5,351 nucleotides of DNA, taken from Bdellovibrionales bacterium. GTDB taxonomy: Bacteria > Bdellovibrionota > Bdellovibrionia > Bdellovibrionales > UBA1609. The DNA is taken from NCBI GenBank assembly GCA_026713205.1, contig JAPOOY010000082.1:1-5351 (forward strand). Direction: 5' to 3'. A model generated the notes under the pieces. It saw nothing but the letters and a program-made list of their open reading frames with translations, had not been told where the DNA came from and did not search any database. Shown in pieces: positions 1-4,964 of this stretch (positions are counted from its first letter, which is position 1; the number at the start of each line of letters is the position of its first letter). Position numbers and translations under genes: made by a program.

Positions 1-36
1 ACCCCTATAGTCTGTTATAAAGGGCTCATGTCTCTT

Positions 37-67
37 AAATAAAAACCGGAAAATTTCAACTCCGATC
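37..67 (-). terminator. Weak candidate Rho-independent terminator after the astA-like gene
   Basis: Read on the minus strand, GATCGGA (67-61) can pair with TCCGGTT (50-44). This gives a 7-bp stem with two G-U wobbles and a 10-nt loop. It is followed by TTTTTATTT (45-37), which overlaps the end of the stem. The structure covers the stop codon of the succinyltransferase gene. The stem is short and includes wobble pairs, so termination here is only a possibility; the transcript could continue past the left edge into further catabolic genes. Confidence 0.28.
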
Positions 68-1060
68 GGTATAATTCGGAAGTAGAGGATTAAAAGGTGT
101 GACAGAGCAGGGGATGGAAGGTTTCATATCATCCGGTAAGGGTTCCTTTGAAATAAATAACCCTTCCCCGTTTAACTCTCCCTCAATGACACCGCCTGTA
201 AATACTCCTTCCGTTTGCTGACTCCAAAGCCACGGGTGAGGGTGAGCGGGGTGACCCGCTTCCACAAGGACTCTCTTCCCCTGAGCGATAAACGGAACAT
301 CCGTTCTTTTGGCGATAAGGGAGATTCCTCCATCCAGAAAATGCCGGAGAGGTGTTTGTTTAAAGCCTAGTTTTAAAAGCCCATGATACAGGGACAGGGT
401 TTCAGGATGAATTTCCTCCACAGCCCGCCGCGCTCCTGAGGGGAGGGATTTTAAATCAAGAGTCATACTTTTGGGAATTTGAGAGAGAAAGCCGGGAAAA
501 TCCTTTTGATACAATTCGCTGATTTCCCGATAATTCAGGGAAAATACTTTTTTCCCCACGGCGTCCCAAAATTCACTGCCTGTATTATTATCTTTTAAAG
601 GGGCGGTTAAGCTCACTTCAATTTCTTCCGGCCAAATGGAAGGCTCCTCCAGCATATATAAAAAACGGATAGCGCCAATTTGCCGACCCAGTTTTTCAGC
701 TCCTCTGCGGAATTCCGGCAAAAGGACAAGACCTCCCAATTGCACGGAATCACTTTTTGTATAGTGCAGGCGCAGGGAAGAGATTTTTTGATCTATGATA
801 AAATAGGGATGTTTTTGATGAGTATAATAAGCCAGAATTTGACTGGACCCCACGAGCCGCTCCGTCTGCACTTCTTCAAGAACAAAGAGAAATCCTCTTT
901 TCTGAAAAGGAAGAGTTCCTGAAAAGGACTGTTCACTCTGCTGTATTTTTTTTTGAATTTCTGAAATATCTTTCGGTAAATTACAAAGATGAAAAGCTTC
1001 TGATACCTTTTTTAGTTGCTCTTCATCTCCTTTTTTTGCGGATCGGATGCGAAATTTCAT
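56..1060 (-). CDS. astA: Arginine N-succinyltransferase family protein (AstA-like)
   Basis: Probable cytoplasmic acyltransferase. AstA enzymes transfer succinyl from succinyl-CoA to the alpha-amino group of arginine, the first step of the AST arginine-degradation pathway. The 334-residue length is close to the roughly 340-345 of known AstA. The N-terminus matches the family (RIRSAKKGD at 4-12, then LCNLPKD at 25-31). A GNAT-like CoA-binding stretch, LGGLVLLPEFRRGAEKLG, lies at 108-125. FWDAVGKKVFSLNY (164-177), HPET (218-221), LGFK (231-234) and FLDGG (241-245) correspond to AstA blocks of the type FW..LGK.FF, HP.TA, GF and FDGG. The C-terminal ~75 residues are diverged from E. coli AstA as I remember it, so substrate (arginine, ornithine or another amine) is inferred. 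Start: ATG with GAAGAG at 1073-1068, 7 nt upstream. The aminotransferase gene lies 78 bp upstream on the same strand and supports an AST role. Confidence 0.85.
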   Translation of the reverse strand: MKFRIRSAKKGDEEQLKKVSEAFHLCNLPKDISEIQKKIQQSEQSFSGTLPFQKRGFLFVLEEVQTERLVGSSQILAYYTHQKHPYFIIDQKISSLRLHYTKSDSVQLGGLVLLPEFRRGAEKLGRQIGAIRFLYMLEEPSIWPEEIEVSLTAPLKDNNTGSEFWDAVGKKVFSLNYREISELYQKDFPGFLSQIPKSMTLDLKSLPSGARRAVEEIHPETLSLYHGLLKLGFKQTPLRHFLDGGISLIAKRTDVPFIAQGKRVLVEAGHPAHPHPWLWSQQTEGVFTGGVIEGELNGEGLFISKEPLPDDMKPSIPCSVTPFNPLLPNYTDRS

Positions 1061-1085
1061 ATTGAATCTCTTCAGGTTCGTGTTC

Positions 1086-1104
1086 AGCTGTCCCCCGGAC
1101 AGCT
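1086..1104 (-). other. Intercistronic hairpin, perfect 8-bp stem
   Basis: AGCTGTCC (1086-1093) and GGACAGCT (1097-1104) are perfect inverted copies around a 3-nt loop. It is the second of two hairpins in the aminotransferase-astA spacer as read on the minus-strand transcript. No T-run follows it in either direction, so it is not a standard intrinsic terminator. It may instead affect mRNA processing or stability, or lower expression of the downstream gene; this role is inferred. Confidence 0.65.
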
Positions 1105-1107
1105 AAA

Positions 1108-1131
1108 CTCCCAGCGGTTTGCCGCGGGGAG
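1108..1131 (-). other. Intercistronic hairpin, 9 pairs with one mismatch
   Basis: CTCCC (1108-1112) pairs with GGGAG (1127-1131). After one A/G mismatch (1113 and 1126), GCGG (1114-1117) pairs with CCGC (1122-1125) around a 4-nt loop. It starts 7 bp past the aminotransferase stop codon and is separated from the next hairpin by 3 bp. On the minus strand only three T residues follow it, so it could at best be a weak attenuator. Its G+C richness stands out from the surrounding spacer. Confidence 0.6.
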
Positions 1132-1138
1132 GTTCATT

Positions 1139-2464
1139 TTACTGTGCTATAAGGGCTTGTTCTAAAATATGGGCCGCTTGAGCCAAATGCTCTTCCTCTA
1201 CAACAGCCGGTATCAGGAACCGGAGGCGCATTGTATCTCCTTTTCCACAGGGGAAAGCAATCAAACCTTTTTCAAAGAGGTTTTGAAGCAGAGAGCGAAC
1301 AGTGCTTGCCTTGCCGTCCAGAGGTGTGGCTCCAATCATCAGTCCCCATCCTTCTATGTTTGAGATTAACTTTTTGGTTTCCAGTTTTTTTAAATGTTGC
1401 ACCCAGCTTTTGTGGATTTTTTCAACTTTCCCCGAAGGTCCCATAAAACCCTGGTCCAGAAAATTTAAAAGAGCGAGGGCGCTGTGCAAACTGGAGGAGC
1501 TTGAAGCAAAAGTTCCCGCAACCAACCCGGGTTCAGGATTATATTCCTTTTTCCAAAGGGTGATGGACAGTTGGAGGGATTTCCCAATAGTGCATACATC
1601 TATGTATTCTCCCAGGTTCAGTTTTTCAAAGGCAAAAAATTCTCCACTCCGGCAAAAAGTTTGTATTTCATCCGCCCAAACGGCTATTCCCTTCTCCCTG
1701 CAAAATTGAAAAAGAGGCAGAAAAAAAGAGCGAGGCGCCAGGTGATAGCCTCCATCACCCAGCATAAACTCCACAATAAAGGATGAAATTTGCGTTCCTT
1801 TGTTTTGCCAATGCGCTTCCAGGGCTTCCAATGCCAAATGGGGCTTTTTTGGAGTAAAGGGGATTCGCAAAGCATCTCCGCAAAGGGGTTGTCCTTTTTT
1901 GGCTTTCTCATTGTCTGTTATTTCAAGCAGTGAGCCGGTGCGTCCGGCAAAGGCCCCTTCAAACGCCAGAACATGGCGGACCCCTCCTTTTTTCTGACGG
2001 ATAATTTTTAAGGCATTTTCATTTGCCATGGAGCCGGAGGGACAAATCCAGCCTTGAGACAGGGAGGAATTTCTTTGGGCGATTTGAATCACTTTTTCCA
2101 TCAGTCTGACATAAATGGCATTGGCCTGCAGGTGCCCTTGCATGACCACATCCTCTAAAGCGCCTACAAGACCGGCCCGTATCAGGTCGGGATGGGAATG
2201 GCCTAAAATATACACTCCTATCCCGGAAGTGAAATCCAGTTTTACACTTCCATCGGATAACTGCACTAAAGGCCCTCGTCCCACACCGCTTCCAATATAA
2301 GGGTAATATAAAGGACGGCCTCTTAATTCAGAGATTTGTTGCAGAAGGTGAGTGTATCTGCCGGAATTCTCTAAAGATGGAGGGCAAACCCTTTTTAGTC
2401 TTTCTCCCTCCTTAATTTTTAAATCAACAAGGGACTGGATTAAGGTTTCAAAGCGGTTGCTCAT
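1139..2464 (-). CDS. Class III PLP-dependent aminotransferase (succinylornithine/acetylornithine aminotransferase-like)
   Basis: Fold-type I cytoplasmic aminotransferase of 441 residues, somewhat longer than the ~400 typical of ArgD/AstC because of an N-terminal extension of roughly 50 residues. Recognisable blocks are LDFTSGIGVYILGHSHPDL (76-94), the cofactor-phosphate loop SGSMANENALK (143-153), the aromatic F172 followed by AGRTG (173-177), and ADEIQTFCRSGEFFAFE (264-280), where D265 should contact the PLP pyridine nitrogen. IGKSL (293-297) has the expected Schiff-base lysine K295, GTFA (317-320) has the conserved Thr, and RLRFLIPAVVEEEH (413-426) is the C-terminal arginine block. The segment between K295 and T318 is short and lacks the usual glycine-rich GGG.P.GA sequence, so it is a diverged member. 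Start: ATG with AAGGAA at 2476-2471, 6 nt upstream. Pairing with the AstA-like gene downstream suggests N2-succinylornithine as substrate (the AstC role), but other omega-amino donors (GABA, lysine, acetylornithine) cannot be excluded. Confidence 0.85.
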   Translation of the reverse strand: MSNRFETLIQSLVDLKIKEGERLKRVCPPSLENSGRYTHLLQQISELRGRPLYYPYIGSGVGRGPLVQLSDGSVKLDFTSGIGVYILGHSHPDLIRAGLVGALEDVVMQGHLQANAIYVRLMEKVIQIAQRNSSLSQGWICPSGSMANENALKIIRQKKGGVRHVLAFEGAFAGRTGSLLEITDNEKAKKGQPLCGDALRIPFTPKKPHLALEALEAHWQNKGTQISSFIVEFMLGDGGYHLAPRSFFLPLFQFCREKGIAVWADEIQTFCRSGEFFAFEKLNLGEYIDVCTIGKSLQLSITLWKKEYNPEPGLVAGTFASSSSSLHSALALLNFLDQGFMGPSGKVEKIHKSWVQHLKKLETKKLISNIEGWGLMIGATPLDGKASTVRSLLQNLFEKGLIAFPCGKGDTMRLRFLIPAVVEEEHLAQAAHILEQALIAQ

Positions 2465-2493
2465 AACTGTTTCCTTATGATTATATTCAAAGA
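2465..2493. promoter_or_regulatory. 29-bp divergent intergenic region with candidate -10 elements
   Basis: This very short gap separates the minus-strand aminotransferase from the plus-strand membrane gene. It contains the aminotransferase Shine-Dalgarno (AAGGAA, 2476-2471). On the minus strand there is a perfect TATAAT (2485-2480), but a start 6-9 nt below it would cut into the ribosome-binding site. On the plus strand TATGAT (2476-2481) and TATATT (2482-2487) are near-consensus -10 hexamers. I found no good -35 partner for any of them. Any promoters here must overlap each other or extend into the coding 5' ends. Confidence 0.35.
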
Positions 2494-3174
2494 ATGAGAT
2501 TTTTAAGAGTCTTTTTTTTCTTGTTCTTATGGTCTTTTGGAGCGCCGGGGGAGGAAAGTCCTTCTGAATCTCTAAAGGGACAGGCTCATTCTATGGCCGA
2601 AACGCCCAAATCAGCAGGGGAAAGGTTCAAAAATTCAACAGAAACCCTCCAAAAAGCCGGGAATTTATATTTTTATAATCGGGGAATACAATTATTAAAA
2701 GAAGGTCAAAAACAATCAGCCCTCCCTTTTTTACAAAAAAGCTTTTATCAATATCTGTTTTTTCCCGCTTATAAGAATCTTGTGCATTTAGGCCATCCTC
2801 CCGTTCTTTGGCCTTTTTTATGGCAGGCTCTGGCTCTGTTGTACGGACTGTTTTCGTTATTTTGGTTTGTTTTTCTTCTAAAAAGAACGGTCTCGGCTCC
2901 CACTCCCTTTTTGCTTAAAGGAATGGTTTCCTGGTTTTCCGGTTTAGCGGTGTTAGCTCTTTTGGGCTTTTTCAGTTTACAAAAAAGGGCGGGGGCTTTA
3001 ACGGAAATAAAAGGTCATAGCGCTCCCTCTTCCGAGTCCGTTGAGTTGTGGACGGCTCCCGGAGGGGCTGATGTAAAAATTCTGAAAATGGGTCATGGCT
3101 GGGTTCAAATTCAAATAAATACAGGGCAAAAGGGCTGGGTAGAGGAAAAAAATCTACTATTTACTTTGGAATAG
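2494..3174 (+). CDS. Membrane protein with signal peptide, TPR-like segment, two TM helices and SH3b domain (BatE-like architecture)
   Basis: 226-residue predicted envelope protein. Residues 1-17 look like a signal peptide or N-terminal anchor (R3 and R5, then a run rich in Phe and Leu). Residues about 56-95 (FYNRGIQLLKEGQKQSALPFLQKSF and following) resemble one TPR repeat. Two hydrophobic helices lie at about 104-129 and 139-162. The C-terminus, about 170-224, resembles a bacterial SH3 domain: VELWTAPGG, VKILKMGHGWVQIQ and GQKGWV match the usual pattern of a short strand, V.IL..., GdWv.I and G..GWV. The order TPR, two TM, SH3b is that of BatE proteins in Bacteroidota and relatives, but no BatA-D/MoxR genes are present here, so the name is not assigned. 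The SH3b domain is probably periplasmic and may bind peptidoglycan or another protein. The start has no clear Shine-Dalgarno (TTCAAAGA precedes ATG) and no in-frame alternative upstream before a stop at 2464-2466. Confidence 0.7.
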   Translation: MRFLRVFFFLFLWSFGAPGEESPSESLKGQAHSMAETPKSAGERFKNSTETLQKAGNLYFYNRGIQLLKEGQKQSALPFLQKSFYQYLFFPAYKNLVHLGHPPVLWPFLWQALALLYGLFSLFWFVFLLKRTVSAPTPFLLKGMVSWFSGLAVLALLGFFSLQKRAGALTEIKGHSAPSSESVELWTAPGGADVKILKMGHGWVQIQINTGQKGWVEEKNLLFTLE

Positions 3175-3179
3175 GGTTG

Positions 3180-3202
3180 AAAATCCTTTACAGGAGTTTT
3201 TT
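3180..3202 (+). terminator. Weak hairpin with T6 tract after the SH3b gene
   Basis: TCCT (3184-3187) and AGGA (3192-3195) form a 4-bp stem around TTAC. After one A/G mismatch, AAA (3180-3182) can also pair with the first Ts of a T6 tract (3197-3202). It sits in the 56-bp spacer between the SH3b gene and the CNB gene. The stem is too short for a strong terminator; partial termination or read-through is likely, so the two genes may still be co-transcribed. Confidence 0.25.
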
Positions 3203-3215
3203 CATAGTATGAAGT

Positions 3216-3224
3216 AGGGAGGGA
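3216..3224 (+). promoter_or_regulatory. Strong ribosome-binding site of the CNB gene
   Basis: AGGGAGGGA ends 6 nt before the ATG at 3231. It is the strongest Shine-Dalgarno match in the window and fixes this start. The genes on either side (at 2494 and 3768) have no clear Shine-Dalgarno, so the CNB protein may be made in greater amounts than its neighbours. Confidence 0.7.
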
Positions 3225-3230
3225 ATAAAA

Positions 3231-3752
3231 ATGCTGGAAGTATTTTGGAATAATTTTTTTAAATCAGATAAGAAACAGGACATAGAAGTTATGAAGAACT
3301 GTCCTTTGTTTTCCACTTTGACGGACAAGGAGCTTCGTTTTGTCCGAAAACTCATCCATAAACGGCACTATGTGGATGGAGAGGTCATTTTTAAACCTCA
3401 GTCCGGGATGGGAATGTACATTATCCTTAAGGGTCGCGTGAATATTCTTCATGGATCTCCCGATTCTCAGGAAGAGGCAACCCTTATCTCTATTTTAAAG
3501 GAAGGGGATTTTTTTGGAGAGCTGGCCCTGGCTCAAAAAAAGGGGTATCGCAACATGTTTGCCCTGGCTACGGAATCTTCTCAATTGCTGGGGTTTTTCC
3601 AACCGGATTTAAATCTTTTGCTGGAAAATCATGTGCATATTGGAGCAAAGATTGTCAGGCAGCTTTGTCACGTGTTCAGTCAAAGGCTTCAGCGGGCTGA
3701 ACAGAAAATTCTACAGGTTCATCAAACTCATGGAAACACGGATAGTGTTTAA
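3231..3752 (+). CDS. Stand-alone cyclic nucleotide-binding-domain protein (Crp-type CNB, no DNA-binding domain)
   Basis: 173-residue soluble protein consisting almost wholly of one CNB fold (PF00027 type). CPLFSTLTDKELRFVRKLI (24-42) is the usual opening helix. It is followed by YVDGEVIFKPQSGMGMYIILKGRVNIL (47-73), the beta-roll with the conserved Gly residues, and LISILKEGDFFGELAL (85-100), the phosphate-binding cassette with E97. R107 in GYRNMFALA occupies the position of the arginine that contacts the cyclic phosphate. The residue after it is Asn rather than the usual Ser/Thr/Ala, so ligand preference or binding is uncertain. About 127-163 form a long amphipathic C-terminal helix, possibly for dimerisation. 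There is no helix-turn-helix, so it is not a classical CRP/FNR regulator. The permease gene starts 15 bp downstream, suggesting that this protein senses cAMP, cGMP or a related ligand for that membrane partner; this is inference. Confidence 0.85.
   Translation: MLEVFWNNFFKSDKKQDIEVMKNCPLFSTLTDKELRFVRKLIHKRHYVDGEVIFKPQSGMGMYIILKGRVNILHGSPDSQEEATLISILKEGDFFGELALAQKKGYRNMFALATESSQLLGFFQPDLNLLLENHVHIGAKIVRQLCHVFSQRLQRAEQKILQVHQTHGNTDSV
3734..3750 (+). other. Small inverted repeat at the end of the CNB gene
   Basis: AAACAC (3734-3739) and GTGTTT (3745-3750) are perfect inverted copies around the 5-nt loop GGATA, just before the stop codon. No T-run follows, so it is not a terminator. It lies 17 bp before the permease start and may be incidental or affect translation coupling. 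Confidence 0.4.
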
Positions 3753-3767
3753 GACATTCAGAAAAAT

Positions 3768-4826
3768 ATGATTTCTCCGGAGAAAAAAAGAGATAAAATC
3801 CACAGACTGAATCTTTTTCGTCTGACTTTTTTCCTCATTCTTTGTGTATTGCTGACAACATTCCTCATTTTAATTAAAGGTCTTTTCATAACCATTCTTT
3901 TGGCTTTTATTTTAAATTTTACATTGCGTCCTCTTGTTAATCTTCTCACGCGAATAAGAGTCCCACGCCCTCTGGCCGTGCCTTTGGTATTTGTCTGCAT
4001 TATCAGCGGGCTGACCAGTTTGGTTGTTTGGTCTTTTCCTTTTTTGTCAAAACAGTTTGGGAATTTGAAAAATGAATTTCCCGTTTATATTGAAAAGGTT
4101 TCTTTACTTGTTGAAAGATGGCAGAGATGGTTTGAAAGTCATGTGTTTTCCCTTGGAGAAATAGATCTTTCCACCCGCTTTGAGACTCTTTTGTTTTCTT
4201 TAGGGCAGACCTTTCTTCAGGAGTTGCCTTCCGTGGTTAAGGAGACTTTTTTAATCCTTTTATTGGCTCCTTTTTTTGCTTACTTTCTTGTTAAACAGGA
4301 ACTGGGACTGACGCGAAATCTTTTTGTTCTTGTTCCGAATCATATTTTTGAAATGATTTTAAGCCTTCATTATAAAATTAATAAGCAAATCGGTCTGTTT
4401 GTTCGGGCCAGGATTTTAGAGGCCGGACTGGTGGGGCTTTTTGTAGGCACAGGTTTGGCTTTAGTGGGTTTTCCCTTTGCTGTTCTTCTTGGCATATTTG
4501 CCAGTCTGACAAACTTAATTCCCTATGTAGGGCCTATTATTGGCGGGATTCCTATTTTGTTAGTGGCTCTGGTGAATGACTATGAGACCAGCCATATTCT
4601 TTTGGTTATGGGGATTGTGGCATTTTCACAGATTTTGGATTCTGTCGTGTTGATACCCCTTTTATTAGCCCGCATAGTGAACCTTCACCCCTTAACCGTG
4701 ATTGTGATTATTATTGCCGGCGGGCAGTTTATGGGAGTTTTGGGAATGATTATCAGCATTCCTTTAGTAAATGCCTTAAAAGTGTCTGCCGTAACAGTTT
4801 ATAATCACATCTCAGAAAATATTTAG
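3768..4826 (+). CDS. AI-2E family transporter (PerM/TqsA-type permease)
   Basis: 352-residue inner-membrane protein, typical length for the AI-2E (PF01594) family. Two N-terminal hydrophobic helices (about 17-36 and 38-58) are followed by one at 68-91. A soluble loop (about 92-155) comes next, then one at 158-175 and a C-terminal set of helices from about 217 onward. Family landmarks are LTNLIPYVGPIIGGIP (247-262), DSVVLIPLLLARIVNLHPLTVI (291-312) with the conserved HPL, and GMIISIPLVNALKV (326-339). Members have been linked to autoinducer-2 export, sodium/proton antiport or envelope functions, so the family name does not fix the substrate. The ATG follows the CNB stop codon by 15 bp, with no clear Shine-Dalgarno, which suggests translational coupling to the CNB gene. 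No intrinsic terminator is seen after the stop. Confidence 0.92.
   Translation: MISPEKKRDKIHRLNLFRLTFFLILCVLLTTFLILIKGLFITILLAFILNFTLRPLVNLLTRIRVPRPLAVPLVFVCIISGLTSLVVWSFPFLSKQFGNLKNEFPVYIEKVSLLVERWQRWFESHVFSLGEIDLSTRFETLLFSLGQTFLQELPSVVKETFLILLLAPFFAYFLVKQELGLTRNLFVLVPNHIFEMILSLHYKINKQIGLFVRARILEAGLVGLFVGTGLALVGFPFAVLLGIFASLTNLIPYVGPIIGGIPILLVALVNDYETSHILLVMGIVAFSQILDSVVLIPLLLARIVNLHPLTVIVIIIAGGQFMGVLGMIISIPLVNALKVSAVTVYNHISENI
3772..3785 (+). other. 14-bp perfect palindrome at codons 2-6 of the permease gene
   Basis: TTTCTCCGGAGAAA is its own reverse complement. It begins 2 bp after the ATG and could fold into a small hairpin (5-bp stem, CCGG loop) or be a binding site. Together with the weak ribosome-binding site it might lower translation. 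Codons encoding Ser-Pro-Glu-Lys make this arrangement partly fortuitous. Confidence 0.4.
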
Positions 4827-4964
4827 TGATTTGATAAACGACTATGATTCCTAAAAACTGGACTAAAATCAGCTAACACTCAACTTATTATAATTTTGAT
4901 AAAATATTTATGAGAAACTTCCGGTGTAGGAGTAGTATAATAAAACCCTGAAGAGAGTTTCCAG
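4827..4964 (+). promoter_or_regulatory. AT-rich intergenic region with two perfect TATAAT hexamers
   Basis: This 138-bp region has no gene. Perfect -10 hexamers TATAAT occur at 4889-4894 and 4936-4941. Neither has a good -35 at 16-18 bp (TGAGAA at 4911-4916 is weak and 19 bp away from the second). Use of the second box would place the start near 4948, leaving a leader of about 15 nt that still carries the GAAGAGAG ribosome-binding site (4950-4957). An 8-nt direct repeat TTGATAAA is found at 4831-4838 and 4896-4903. No terminator hairpin for the permease gene was seen. Confidence 0.45.

Noticed and set aside
1..55. Further gene at the left edge
   Set aside because: A minus-strand ATG near 28-30 is followed by an in-frame stop after three codons, and nothing else is open with support in this short stretch.
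680..922. 80-codon plus-strand open frame inside the astA-like gene
   Set aside because: It is antisense to a gene with clear family motifs, and its own product has no recognisable domain or ribosome-binding site.
1302..1709. 135-codon plus-strand open frame and shorter overlapping ones within the aminotransferase gene
   Set aside because: They are antisense shadows; the minus-strand frame carries the PLP lysine and all family blocks.
3175..3230. Possible promoter before the CNB gene (TTGAAA 3177-3182, TTTACA 3187-3192, TAGTAT 3205-3210)
   Set aside because: The spacings (22 bp and 12 bp) do not fit a sigma-70 promoter and no better pairing was found.
3231..3752. Calling the CNB protein a CRP/FNR transcription factor
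   Set aside because: The protein ends after the C-terminal helix of the CNB fold; there is no helix-turn-helix.
3758..4000. 80-codon minus-strand frame rich in Arg and Lys
   Set aside because: The basic composition comes from reading a Leu/Phe-rich membrane gene in reverse; the plus-strand AI-2E gene explains the region.
3768..4826. Calling the permease an autoinducer-2 exporter
   Set aside because: Family members have different substrates and no quorum-sensing gene is nearby, so only the family name is given.
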